From Lunularia cruciata (taxonomy: Eukaryota; Streptophyta; Marchantiopsida; Lunulariales; Lunulariaceae): 64,000 bases of DNA. Below the pieces are notes generated by a model. The model did no database searches, was not told the DNA's origin, and saw only the letters and a program-made list of their open reading frames with translations. The translations under genes were made by a program, and so were the position numbers. The stretch lies in NCBI GenBank assembly GCA_948567375.1, contig OX419762.1, positions 9,368,001-9,432,000 on the forward strand, given 5' to 3'. Positions 37,901-51,333 of the stretch are shown one piece after another (the stretch's first letter is position 1; the number at the start of each line of letters is the position of its first letter).

Positions 37901-40474
37901 TACATTAAGCGCCGTTGTGCTCCCAATGATCTGCCCTGATTGGAAAGAGCGTTCTGGTAGAAAGCTGGGTGAACCGCTCGCTTTACAGGGTAAAGTACTG
38001 AGCAAATACCGGTATGTTAATCGTTGTATGCGTTGCAATGTGTTCATCGGAACCTGCAAGGTGTTCCTCTCTGCAGTCGTACCGACTGTAATTGTTTCTA
38101 GGTGGAAAATACAGCATATTTTCCTACTTAAATATAAGAATGAATCTGAACTTGTACATTGATCCTCTCAAAGTACTCAATGAGAACCTGAGAGCAAACC
38201 AGAAAACCACAATCAGTAATCATGGGCTAATGACATTGGTTAAAGAGTATGAAATCATGAACTCCTCATACGGGGTAAAACAGCCGTCAAGGAAGCTTCG
38301 TCTCTCAGTCAAACTTGGTCCAGTAGTGTACATTGAAGGACCCGTACTATCACTTTATCTGAATTTCAAGTGGATCAATTCATTCAAGTAAATTAAGTTG
38401 CCCGATGTTGGTTACATCCAGGAAAGCAGTTTGCCCGACCTGAAGACCTGACCTGACCTGATTTAGCCTGACCTTAAGAGTCGTCGCATCCAAGATCCAA
38501 TCACAGGAAGGTAATTTAATAATATGTACAAGTCAACACGAAGAAACTTTAAAATGTGAACCCCAACATTTGAAATCAGTATTTCAAGTCAATGTTAAAA
38601 GTACGCATATTACAACTGACTGACACATGGAAATTGAGAGAGGAAGCCGTTTGAAGAACGGGAGATTCAGAACCCATTACGTGCATATAAAATGTAGATG
38701 AAATATAAGAACGATCTGTGCAAATCGAAATGAATAGCAACTCAGGAAATGGAGACCAAGAGAATCTAACAATACGAATGCAAGCCGAAGACAAGACATA
38801 ATTGAAACATCTCATGAGCAATTTCTTGGCCAAAGTCCTTCACCTACTATAACAAATTGAAGTGCCCTCACTCGAAATAGGCAATACTAATAACCGTCCT
38901 TGGAGGAGACGGTCAATATGTGGATATATTATGGACTATTATAGACTGTATGTAAAACTGAATGGAGGAGAACGAATTGTCAGAAAACAATTGACAGCAG
39001 GTCTAATTTCTTGCGTGTTAAAGGAGAACTAAAGCAATATGTCGAAGCAACAGAAAGTTTTGCATATGGGTCAGCAAGCGAAAGACCAGACTGCTCACAT
39101 ACCTGTGGAGATCAAGAGACGCGTGAATGCATTTAGGGAAGTGTGGATGCGTCAAAGACTGTAAATCAGAGTCTTCGCTGCAGAAAGAGAAGCAATTCAA
39201 CTCCGCGTATGTGCGGTGCAAGAAAACTGAATGCAACGATGGTTAAATACTAAGGAAATGGTATGGAATGGTAAGACAGTATGAAATGAACTTATCTACA
39301 ATCCTCGGCAGCGAAAGGATGTAAGCAAAAGAAAAAACTAGAATCTGTCTATTGCAACGAGGTGCACGACCAAACATCACTGGGGTTAGGCCCCTGCAGG
39401 ATGGAGTAACATGTTGACGCCCAGAACCATCAACGTGATATAGATCAAACTTCCTCAAACATGGACATTCGTCATACATGAAAATCATCGTTAAACACAT
39501 GCGTCAACTCAAGTGTTGTATAGAATCGAATTCCAAGTACATGAATACTCTTAGCGCAGAGTTCACGCAGGAGGCGAGAACTCTAATGAGCTTATCCAAT
39601 CACATCACATGAAGCAATTTAATCTTCATCACATGCTCACGACCGTTTGCTTCACAATGACATGAACAATCGAGATTCTTTTAAATTCAATATTGTACAA
39701 GAGCAAATCACCTTTACACAACCCGAGAAAAACGGCTTGGATAACGATGAACTCGCGTCTGCAATAGACTGCTATATAAAGAGGGTGGGCCCAGCTCACT
39801 CACTCACTCACTGTTCTGACAGCAAAACTTCCAACTATTTCACTTCTAAGCCATGATCTATTAATGTGACAGCAACTACTAAGGCGCCTAGTCACTAAAA
39901 GGAAGCGCACCGTTTCGATGCCCAAGATTCTTTCACCTACTCTAGTTCTTCTTGAGGACATTCTTCAAAGTTAGATTATTGACCTGAAAGAAACGAAGCG
40001 TTATGGCTACCCATGGTTCCCCAGATCTTCGTGTGTTAGACTTACTATTCTAAGCCATTTATTTCAGTTTCCACTTCACCCGCCAGTTGAGGCTCAGCTC
40101 TCGGTTTTAAGGGAAAGGCCCCTCCTTGGTAAAATATCGCGGGCAGCTATCTCGGCCAGCACAACATTGCCTGCTCTTGTGCAACCCGCCGTCTCTGGTG
40201 ACTCAATAGCTCAGTTTAACGCAGCTTGAGTTCGCCGCAGAGCGTCGATTAGTCTACTAATCAGACCCCACATTGCCAACATGAGAGTCTCCGAGCATCT
40301 AGCTGGCATTTTAGAACTATTACAAGTTATATCATTTTGCAAAACTACATCCCTGTACACTTCTTGACACCCTCGCGGGTTTCCAAAACAAGATTAACCA
40401 ACTCGAAATTCAGTGATTGATAAAAGGAAATGACCACCTCTCAACCTTGTTAAGTCGATATAACTTCGTCAGTA
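37901..40474. other. Region downstream of RBR
   Basis: No coding frame of known family is seen. The part nearest 40474 should be the RBR 3' untranslated region. A short CTCA microsatellite lies near 39795-39812. Confidence 0.5.
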
Positions 40475-43400
40475 CTACCTATCAGGACGAGGGCGCTTCA
40501 AAGGTGGAGGCAGAGGACCGGAAGCCATTGTCCATGCAGGCTGAGTAGAATGATGGTTCCCAGTTCTTGTACAAGGATACAAGCTCCCAGCTACAACGGA
40601 GTCACTGACAAGCCGAGAATCACATGCTGTATCTGTAAAGTCCAACCGGACAGCACGCCTGTAAAAAATACAATGTCTTTAGAGATCACTCAACCGCACA
40701 AAAGCGATATCATTTCAGTTGGCAACCATTTCCTTCACAAAAGAAGAAATTAAAAACCCATGTAACTTGATTGGAACATGATCAGACCTAGAATTATTCA
40801 GCCGGTGGTTGATAGCTGACAAATCCTTCGATGGACTTTGATACGCATGAGTACTCTCGCCCACACATGCATACAAACTTCGGGTGTGAGGAGACATTAT
40901 AGTATCCATCTGTAACGGGACATCAGGCCCACAAAAGAATGCATAGTCAGTGCATGGACGATGACAAGACTGCACTGCTAGTGTCTATCGTCTCCCTCTC
41001 TGTAACAGCGCCACTGGACAACATGTCCACAATATTGCCAGAAGGTAGAAGGGCTCTTATCTAGACGTAACACAAAATTTCTGTCACATAAACTTATGTT
41101 TCAACCCACGTGGAAATGATCAGGTAGTAATAGGCTCAAAAACGAATTAAATAAAAACGTGAATGGACTATAAAGTTTCAGATCCTGCCTTTACTCCCTT
41201 CGTTTACAAAAACCATCTGACTAGCCACTTGATGTGTTCGCGTGTGCCTCGTTGGCAGAATTATATTCCCGCTGTACTCAAATTGCAGTACATGTGGGGC
41301 TACTTACTCTACTTACTTGGGTAATCAACGAACTGAAATAGCATACAAATTTGCAAGGGAAGCGACTAGCCCAGAGAGGTAACCCGTAAACGTCGAAGGA
41401 AAGATTAGTTAGATTACCTTCGTTGCTCGGAGAGGTGAAACATATACATTGTGAGATGCAGACACTTTCTTCGGAGACATATCAGGAAGGGCAACAAAAG
41501 AAGGTACTTTGGGAGATCCTGGCCCCGGCCCTGCGGGCCCTGCAGCACAAAACCGTGGCACAGTGAATATTCATATATGACTCATGGTACTATAAGGCAC
41601 ACCCCATGGTGAATATAACTAGAACTAATACATCTCCCACTTCGACTGACTACCTTAACCAGGGAATATGAGAACAAGTCAAAACCCTGACCAAAAGAAA
41701 AACTGATATCTTCATCTAAATGCAGGCCTCTAGGACATAGATAGTCATATGGAGTTGGAGTTGTCAGACACCAATAGACGAGTGCTTCTGATTTCGTGAA
41801 GTACGTCTCATACCACAGAGAAGTAAGAAAGGCTTACCATCACTGTCATTACGGTCTTCATCACCGCTCCGACTGATCATGGGCGCCGATACCACAGCAT
41901 TTGACCCCAAATGTTGCAGGTATGCTTTTGTTGCGGGTACAAAAATCTCATTGTAGAATCTGATGATGTCACCTGTTCCATGTCCACTTTTCTGTAACCC
42001 ACATATCCCTCTAGTCAAAAAGACCATCGCTTGATGATGAAAGAAGAACTGTACGAATACTACTAGAATAATTGCGTGCGTGCAAGAGTCCAGTTTCGCC
42101 ATCAAGTTGTCGTCATGATCAATTCAAACTAGATGACGCCCGATATCACCAGTTTGTATTTCTCGTTCATAGTGTATTGCTTGTGTACAACAGCGGGGTC
42201 AAGGAGGAGTACAAAGATTTTGGTCCATTCTTACCCCGTCTCCCCTAACCGGATTTAAATCGATGTAAACATTGCGAAAGACATGTGATTTGCACTGGGG
42301 CTGCTTCCCATATTGCTCTATACATTTCTTAAAGGTCACATCAGCTCTCCTGACCTGCACATAATCATGATCAAAGTTGGAAAGGAGAAACGTTATAACC
42401 TTACAAAATGCAACATCGTCCCCAATGCAGTTGATAAGGTATTTGAGCAGTGTCAGACCTTTTCAACTGTGTCTTACCTTCAGTATTCTACAAGACCTTA
42501 CATTTTGACCGCTTTGCTGAGGTTTACCTCTGAACAGAGACCGACAAATCCATAGCTGTAACCCGAAGGAGAATAACGAGCTAGAGGTTGTCCACTTAAA
42601 CGCTGCAATTTTATCTTCCAGCAAGAGAATATCCAAGTAAAAACTATCAGGACGGTGGGAACCACCAATTATACGGAACACTCCACACCCTGACGATCTT
42701 TCATGCTCAATAGTAAGACACGGATTACTTACTTTGCAAACGCCGTATATGCTGCATAGGATCAGCTGATCGATGTGCCGATTAAAAAATAAACTGGTTT
42801 CTTTATGAAGTATATGCTGCATTGCTCTATAAACCTGATCCCAGACCTCACTGGGCTGTTGTAACCTTCCACATAAATCCTTGATTCTTACAGCTGCCAA
42901 CTTCAGTACCTGAGCGTATCGAAATTAAATCAGGAAACAAACTACCAGGCCAGAATAGAAATTTGGATAGATGTCTTAATATTAGCCACAGAACCAAGCC
43001 AGGTTAATGTGGTGAATACACTTGGTAACCATAGACGCAGGACCAGTATAATGATAGCACTTGATGAGTACTAAGACTGCTTGATACGAAATGAGAACTT
43101 CAATCATTTGCGCTTTAGAAAAAGGAAAACAAGATATCCCGAGTTCCTGCGAGCACAATAGTGGTACCTACTGGAGGACGTGAATGAGCTTGCTACCTTT
43201 TGGAAAAAGAAGTTAATCGAGGTTTCAGCACATGTTTCACCTCCACCAAGTGGACTAGGCCTTTGAGGGCTGCAAGTTGAAGAACGCGCTGATTAGTTAT
43301 TAGCCCGAAAACGAGTCCTAATAAGAACCGGGTGGCAATTTGTAACAACACTCCTTATAAAAAATCAGTACATGTACCAACTACGAGCACCGAGTAAAAC

Positions 43401-46400
43401 CGAATACTGAACCAGATCAGCACATTTGGGATTTGTAACGACATATATTGGTATACGACATATATTGAGTAATGGAATAAAGAACCCGCTACAATTAACC
43501 CGGGTTTATTCCCACGTCTGACCGTACTTCACTATGACATTTGAAAGCAATGAAATACAATTCTTTGTAGCGACATAGATGTCCGAGATCCAAAGACTTC
43601 TCACCTGGCAAAAGCTGATTGTAACAACGGTTGTATCCGACTTTTAACTGGAGAAGTAAATGCCGAGAAGGCAGACGGCCGTTCTTTCACGGGAGAAATA
43701 AACTTGGGAGAAAACCCAGCCGGATCAGACAATCCGTTGCTTCCAACTGGAAGCCCAGGGTTACTTAATGGTGGGACCACCACTCTTTGGGGTGAACCAG
43801 GTAAAGGAGCACCGGCAATATCGGCTGCAAGTACCAAATGAAATCATTAAGAAGTGTTTCATGAAAGAACACCATCACAGTGACAGGAAAGATAGAACAC
43901 TTTACCAGCCCTCTGAAGTACTGCCCAGCAAGTTCCACCGACCAGGCCTCGTACACGTTCTAGTTCTGAGATCATGTACAAGACCTGGAGGAGAGCAATC
44001 CATTTGATCAGGACACAATCCAAAACCCGGAAAGTCACGTTATGAAAAGGTGATTGTGAAAGAGGTTCAACTAGAGCAAGGACAACAAAGTACAATCGGA
44101 GGCTTTGTCGGCAGACAAACACCACCCGATGGACCACTCATGACCCTTGAACACAAATTGAACAGCTAGCACCCAAGAGAGAGAAGAAGAGAGCTTCAAA
44201 TCCCGGCTCCAAGTATCGTTCTCCCCCAAGCCAGTGAGCACCAGCTCTTCTGTCAGCACAATGGGAGAAAGGAGGCGTGAAATTGTCCTCAGACGTCAAA
44301 CCATGCAGTTTGATTATTAACTTTCAAGAATAACTTGAGGAGACTTCCCAGTTTCAGCCTAGGTTTGCAAGCACGTGTGAAGTCAAGTCTCAACACTACA
44401 ACCTTCAATCAGACCCCGGCAACTCCATGCTGGTCTTCTGAACTACGTCTTCTATACTCCGTAATCGTAAGGTGTCAATAAGATGCGTCCGGATCAAAGT
44501 TGCTCAGTGCCATAAGCTTTAAGATAAGAAAACTCACCACCTGTTCCATCTCTCTGCTGCAGAGAGTTGCCGAGAAGCATTCGGTTGTGCTGTCCCAGAT
44601 TGTCCAAGGAAGGCATGGGCTCCGCCAAGAGACCGAGCCTGTTGATGATTCCAGCCAAATTCTTCTTTGCAACGATCAGAGAATTATACATTGAAGATCC
44701 TCTCTCCCAGGCCATGCTCTCTAATATTTGCTGCTCCATTGAATTCAAATGTCGCTTTAACTCTCGAGGAAGAGTTTCCTCATGTCTCACAAAACCCTCA
44801 ATAACCTTACTCAAATCAAATGCGGTTATTCCAGCAGGCTCCAAAACTGCTGGGAATGTCATCTTAACGCTCTTATGAGTGTAAAGTACGAGCTCTGCTG
44901 AGCACGCGATCATGCACCGGTGGAATCTTTCATTCTTTAAAAGTAGGGTAAGATTCTTGCTCCCTAAACGCTGAGACTCCGCCTTACACATTCCAGTGAG
45001 AACCCTGTAGTATAGTTTCACAGCTTCTTGACGTCGTTGCTCAGCCCAACCATTATCTACTACCATGGACCCTTTACTGTCACGCAACTTACCAGCTCCA
45101 GCAGTGAAGAAAATCCCTTCCAGTAACACTAGAGCCCTATTAGTAACATCGTTCGTAATATCTTGATCACATGATCGGAAAAACTGTTGCAAATCAGTTG
45201 AAGGTTGAGCTGGCAGCGGGGAAATCACCGTCCTGAGCCATTTGGCTGTGGACATAGTAACGCTCACAGGTGTCGGAGGTGGCAACTTGCTAACAGGAGC
45301 AACAGCACTTGCCTTAGCAGGTGATGAACAAGGAGAAGAAGGAGAGGAAGGACACCCTCCTGCTGATATTGCTCCTCGATTTGGAGAGCTAATAGAGTCA
45401 TACTTTCGCTGCAATGTACAACAACGAACAGGCAGGTTAGTTTGTGATTCCAACATCTTTACAAAGCTCGACACTCTGGACGTATCCCCATTCCTGCATA
45501 ATCTCCCATTGCCCGATCCGAAAAAGCTTATGCCACGCTCACAGTTCAAACCAGATAATACTAGGACCTTCTTTACAACAGTCTCGCAATGCATCTACAG
45601 AGGGTTAAGTTTCAATCAGACACAGCTTCATCGAGATTGCGGCAGCTCCCGTGCGTATATTTTGTAGATACACTTGGGCTCCTGGGCAGAATTATACAAT
45701 TCGATACGTAACGATACTTTCCAGTTTTCGCAGGTAGCAGCTATTCTGAGACCTACACCAGTTCCTGCTACCTAAGTGCCCTGCAGCGATCAGGTAGATA
45801 GGAATCCGAAGGTTTAAGGAGAATGTGATCTGGTTCAGTGCAGTGCCTTTGAGCCCGAACTCGTTGACGGAGTGCCGGTTGAGAGAGCTCCCATGCAATT
45901 CTCATCCCCGTTGACGAACATTCGCTCATCTAGTTCACCTCGACTGTGATAAGCCTCCTCATAAGTTTTCTCCACGATACGCAAGTTGGATAATATGGAA
46001 CGCTCATCCATCAAGCTTTCGTAATAACAAAGCCCCTCTGCAATTCAAGGCCCAGACAGCATCAGAACAACAGTATGTACCCAAATGTTTGGGAGGTGTG
46101 ATACAACGCCTCATAGTCAGCACCGACGTTGTATCCTAGTGAAACCAGTGAATAGCACTAATCTCGAAACAACCTGCGACCAGAAGAAACACTATGTTTG
46201 ATGCACACATTTTCACTGCACGACAAGTTGCACGACCGCTCAAGCGATGTAAACGGAGCGTTCAGTTTACCTCTGTCAATGCCTGCAAGTTGCTCAGATT
46301 GGCTGCGGGTCCTAAAGCTACTGCTCTTCCTGAAGAGTTCCTCAATCATGCTACTAGCTTTTTGAACCATTTTGGACACGTCTTCCTCAGATGCATCATG

Positions 46401-49400
46401 GTAAAGGGCACAGAGGGAGGCTACGAGCTTGACACGCCCGTCTGCAGATCTCTCTTCTGATTCCAAGACAAATCAATCCCTTAAAAGACGTACTCCAGGA
46501 CATTACGCACAACCAAGTGCGGTAAGCTTGCAAAAGGCAAGAACGAATTTGAGTAAATAGTCAGTCACTGTCTCCATATTATGCGACATGAAACTCCCCG
46601 AAACTTACTGAAAAATGCTTCATCCTCGAAGGTAAACTTCCTCAAAGATGGTGGCATGTGAAGAATCATGATGATCTGCACAACAGGAATAAATGCAGAA
46701 ATATAAGCATGCTCTCATGCTTCTGTTCGCGGTTCAAGAATGCAAACGACTAGCATGCTTGCAACCCAAAGCACACCGCATCTACGCAAGATCTGCACGA
46801 ATATCCTATTTCCGTCCATTATTTAGACAACTTGAAAGACCAAGCCCCGTCTATGTTTTGCAGAAAATTCTCATTGTGCCTCCACCCACGTCTGTGAATT
46901 TTCCCGAATTTGGTCTGATGGTATTTCCGTTTGATAAGCAGATATTGTACTGTAGGTTTCCACCACTTCCCAGGTGATGCGCCGAAACTTTGCGACAATT
47001 TTGAGAAGCAGGGAATTTGTGAAAAAATCTTAAAGTACGCGATGCAACTTCTCAATATACTTCTTCGTTACGGCCCTCTCGTTCCTACACTTATTGTCGA
47101 ATATACGCATTCCTTCTTGCTTCGCATGGAAAAGGCTACAATGTACTGGCAGGAAACCTGTAACTGTTATACTTACAACAACTGCAAGAAGTCCGTTAAT
47201 GTAGGTCACCAGATCCATGAATCGACTAAGAACTCGCATTCGAAGTGCAAGAAAAAGCATCCACCCGAATCTCATGTGAACGGATGTTCCAACGTTTTGA
47301 GGTGTTCCAGAAGCTGAACCACGCGGACCTTCTTCGTGGAACAAATTGCGGTACACTCGCTTGTAGTAACTGGACGATCATGGTGTTCAAAGTTAGTTAC
47401 GCAAAGCCAAAGGTTAGGAAGTAGCGGAGCATCTCACGCCGCAAAGATAACGGTCATCGGTATCTGTAAGAAAATATTTTCTCTTCAAAGACCCGTTCAA
47501 AGTAGAAAGCAGGACAAACAATGTGCGTTATTCCTCGACTTAAGATTTAATACTAATTGAGTCCAAAATACTAGCATATCATACAAGATCATAAATCCAT
47601 AACATGCCTTCAAATTTTCCGCACCGACAAGTAGGTGACAGTAAGGGCTAACTCTTAAGAAGCTATCAGGACCGAGAGAGGCCCTCTTACTTGAATAGTA
47701 CAGTCAAGTAGTAGAAATCGGCCTGCAGCTCCTTTGCCTGAAAGTATTGCATCCAATTCGACAGCTCTGAATTAGCGTCCTTAAATTTTTTTTGTGTAGC
47801 TATTGTGGCACAAATCCGGAGCTTGTTACTTACGAAACATATTATAGGCAAACTTCATACCTGAAGACGTTTCTCCCAATCTTCGCCATACATGATAGTC
47901 AACTCGGGCCCCACTTTCGCTAGGATTTGCGGTACCTCCTTGAAAAAATCTATGAGTCTGAATTTGAAACCAAAGCAAAAATCTTAAGCAGAATCTCAAA
48001 TGTTCCGCTTCTGGTGCAACTTTCACTCAACATGGTCAAGTAGTGTGAACTTCAGGGGAAATATGCTGACTACTTCTACTTCAAAGATGTCAAACCTAAG
48101 CTTTGCAGACTTCAAGATTTGTGAGAGCGTGAATCCCGCAACGGTGTCCTCCTCCAAGTTGTCCGTAGTTGTTTTGTTTGACAGGCTTTTAACGGCAAAT
48201 AGTATGCAGGCATACCACAAGTGGGCGGCCTCTTCTGCCTGGAGGTGAGAAAACTTCAATAAGCGGTCAGACACGGGGTCCATGAACCCATCATGAATCA
48301 AACTTCTGAGGCTAACATATCCCCAGGTAAACAATTGATATAAATCAAATATTCAACCAAAGGTTGCTTGTAAAACTTCGTAAGTTCATCGCTTGGTCGA
48401 TCCAGAGTTTTGTTTGGCTTGAGACTGCTGACCAAACTCCAATACAGCACAACACAGATAATAAATTGCAGCGGAACTAAGTAATATCCGATAGTGAGGT
48501 AACAAGGAGACTCTGTATCTGCAAATGCCAACATAAAATCCCGCTAGATGGAGAACCTGCATTTGGCAATAACACGCCTGAAACGGTTACAAACGATGAT
48601 GAACATACATTGCCTGTTCCCATGACGCCTAGATTAGCGATCAGATGTCGCCTGCTCTCTCTGAACAATTTCCTGGAGGCTTGTGAGGTTCTCTCGTCAA
48701 GGCACAGGTCAATCTGTACACCAATGGACTTCATTTGGTCAGAATACAGTCTGGTCCTGACATAAAAGTTGTGCATGCGTACCACAAAATATGTGGGAGG
48801 ACAATTATCCGAGAATAATTAGCTCTGACGGAGCGAAAGTGAAAGCACGCATCTGAGACTTCAAACAAGTCACTCGATGACGTGCTTTGTCAGTTGGCAC
48901 AGCAACTATGGCTGAGATTGATGCGGATAACAATGACTTCCCACAGTTCTCCTCTACAAGATATGGAGTCCAAATAGGGTACCATATCAGTTATACCATG
49001 GACCACAAATTTCACTTCTCGTGCTATGAAGTGGGCTGCTGTGGTATTACTATTAACACTCCAATGCACAGCAACCTACTAGAGCGGAATGACTATACTA
49101 ACAAGACGTTCAGTTCGTTATAGACTTCCAGTTGGAAGCAGGCCGTACCTCACAAAGCTGCATAAACCGACTTTCGAATCCTTCTAAAACTTGAACCGTT
49201 GGCCTCTTACTGGTGTCCATCGACTCAGTAGGCGCATGGCCTTCAGACGCAGTTCTTTCACCACACTGCGACGGCGCTACTCCTGAAACTGCAGAGCCTT
49301 TGTGTCTCGAGGTGGCATCACCTTTACTGGCCTCGGGGGGTTCAACTTTAGGGCCCCCCCGATTAGGAGCCTTCGAGTCGCCATGACAATTGTCGATCAC

Positions 49401-49439
49401 ACTAGTTGGTATGGGTTCCGCACCCTGACATGCTTCCAT
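40475..49439 (-). CDS. RBR: Retinoblastoma-related protein
   Basis: Eighteen phase-consistent exons: 49439-49149, 48713-48609, 48238-48096, 47957-47861, 47737-47691, 47369-47177, 46675-46609, 46456-46271, 46037-45847, 45408-44538, 43824-43605, 43269-43197, 42909-42733, 42354-42235, 41991-41838, 41539-41418, 40909-40788, 40658-40475, giving 1120 residues. The N-terminal cyclin-like region includes GEDWEKRLQ and [11 protein letters not shown]. Pocket A (about 486-680) includes AKWLRTVI and [14 protein letters not shown]. Pocket B (about 812-960) includes [12 protein letters not shown] and [12 protein letters not shown]. The C-terminal region has YVSPLR and [18 protein letters not shown], and the protein ends KRPRPDR. 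RBR binds E2F-DP to block S-phase genes and is released by CDK-cyclin D; several SP/TP sites, including paired SPVK, fit this. It is slightly longer than the roughly 1000 residues usual in flowering plants. Intron 9 (45846-45409) needs a GC donor. The ATG follows an in-frame TTG and is the first in this exon. Confidence 0.96.
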
Positions 49440-49978
49440 CTTGCGGGCCAAGAGGAAAGTGACATAATCTTGTTAGACTAGGAAGGCAATAGCCTACAAA
49501 GACCCGACTCACAAGAGTCTAAAGGTTGATAGAATGCTCGTAAGCTCGATGGTTCCGAATACAGTGAGAATAAAATATGAAATAAAATGACCCTGGCCAG
49601 AATTCAAGCACATGGTCAACAGTGCAACTTTCGTTCACTATGATCGTCACGGTGGCAGACGAACATCAAGAAATAATAGTCAAGCCCATTCAATCGATCA
49701 GCGCGTCCGCAGGATATACCTCTGTAACCAATTGCTCGACCAGCTCCTTTTTCTCTACACCATGTGCTCCTCTAGGTTCACCTTTAACACAAACGAAGCC
49801 GTTTATGTCACTCAAAACCTACAGCTAATGTCTGGTTCTCTGGACCACTTTACCGACTACCAGCTTCTCGTAATTCTTTCCAGATCAGTTGTATACTTAG
49901 TGAATAGAAACGAATTCTATACAAATGCACACTTCACAGTTAGCAGCCACAATTCTCTCCAAATCTTCGCCAAAATCT

Positions 49979-49986
49979 GCGCCAAT
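49979..49986. promoter_or_regulatory. E2F-type site, proximal
   Basis: GCGCCAAT, which is ATTGGCGC on the RBR coding strand, fits the E2F consensus WTTSSCSS. It lies about 540 bp upstream of the RBR start codon. Confidence 0.45.
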
Positions 49987-50114
49987 TTTTACACAAATGT
50001 GCTCCAAATCCCGTTTCAGAACCGACGCAAAGAACAAGATCTCCCTACACTACTACCTACAGTGACGATTGCCCTCCTTCCTTCTGTCAAGGCTCGAGAT
50101 CAATACTCCTGCGC

Positions 50115-50122
50115 GCGGGAAA
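50115..50122. promoter_or_regulatory. E2F-type site, distal
   Basis: GCGGGAAA is the complement of TTTCCCGC, a canonical E2F site, within GCGCGCGGGAAAA. It lies about 680 bp upstream of the RBR start. E2F sites in RBR promoters allow the repressor to act on its own gene. Confidence 0.55.
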
Positions 50123-51205
50123 AATGCTGAATGTCTGCTGTACTCCTATTTGGGAGCAGAAAATGTATGCTACCCGATCAGCCTGTGTTCCTCTCTCAGC
50201 CTTCTGTTCTCAAAGTCCTGGATATTCTTCGGGCGTTTCCACTATGAGACCGTAGGTACCCTCACTGTTAATATAACTTTTACCCCGTTTACCCGTCTCT
50301 GCTCAGTAGTTCCACAACTAACAGGTAGTAACTCCCGTCCGCGTTAGTAAGTCGGTGAATTTCGATCTCCCGCCCCCGCTCCAGTTGCAGCACCCGCGCT
50401 GTGCTCGTATTGCGCTGCCCGGCTCCGCCGACCTCACACCCATCCCGTTTCCCATCAGGTCATCCGGTCACACTTCCCGCTCACGCTGGGCAACGCGGTC
50501 ACCGTGGATGCGTTATTGAAGAGAACCCAACCCCACACAACCAAATGGAGTGCGCCCGTCGTTATCTATCTTTCGTGGGAAGCCTCAGAGAAGGCTCCCT
50601 CTCATGTCCTCACTCTCACCTTTAAACTTTATGACATTACATTGCGTGTCCGCAAGGTGGCTCTTTGTTTTTGCTTCAAGTCTCTGTATAATTGGCTAAA
50701 TTGGCTAAAAGTTTGCAATTGCAGAAAGTTCTCCCAGTATCCTGCGGTGACGTTGGTGATCTACAGCAAATCGACCATTTCCAAAATTCGAACTGAACAG
50801 AAGAAGACGTATCGTCATCTAAGATGTTGTCTTGGTACTACGGGTGGAAAAGAGGTTTTCATGTATGCTTTAAGTGCGGTGAAAGGGGATCATTTAGTTC
50901 AGAAAAGAAAACAACATGGGTGGAAATATTGTTTTTCGATGCTAGATTTAAGAGCGGTGAATGGGGATATGTCGTTTCAAAAGAAAACGCCGAGATTAAA
51001 TCAGATCCTGCAAAGAGCTCTGGCCTTCGTCGTTCTAATAGAAGCGAAGGGGGGTGTCAAGCACTTACAGTAGTATAAGTCCATGGACATGCTTGGAGAT
51101 TTGTCTCAGGCCACCCATCGCCTGCATACGTACTTTTGTGGCGAAGCAGCTCGAAGGCCAAGATGTCAAACACTAAAAGAAGAATTTAGAGAAAGAAATC
51201 CTAGA
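50123..51205. other. Intergenic region upstream of RBR
   Basis: The part 50340-50540 is distinctly GC- and CpG-rich compared with its surroundings and may be promoter. No coding frame of known family is present; open frames at 50504-51073 and 50824-51078 look accidental and overlap the duplication at 50842. Confidence 0.45.
50842..50993. repeat. Tandem duplication, 76-bp unit
   Basis: Copies 50842-50917 and 50918-50993 share GGGTGGAAA, TTTAAG, GCGGTGAA, GGGGAT and AAAAGAAAAC blocks in order. They are clearly diverged. The first copy reads CFKCGERG in one frame, which recalls a zinc knuckle, but the remaining ligands are absent. Confidence 0.7.
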
Positions 51206-51333
51206 TGCGGTAGAACAGATTTCTCATTCCGGTGCTATTGGGCTTATTGACCCATTTACGGCCTAAGTTTTATCCTTGTGTCGCTTGATGTGGTCTTCCC
51301 ATCGTTCTTATTATCTTTGGAGTCGCCCATTTT
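51206..51333 (+). mobile_element. LINE-like 3'-end fragment, copy 4
   Basis: The segment carries GCGGTAGAACAGATTTCTCA, CTTGATGTGGTCTTCCCATC and a GTCGCCCATTTT end in family order. GAAAGAAATC before it and GAAAGAGAAC after it may be remains of a target-site duplication. Confidence 0.65.
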
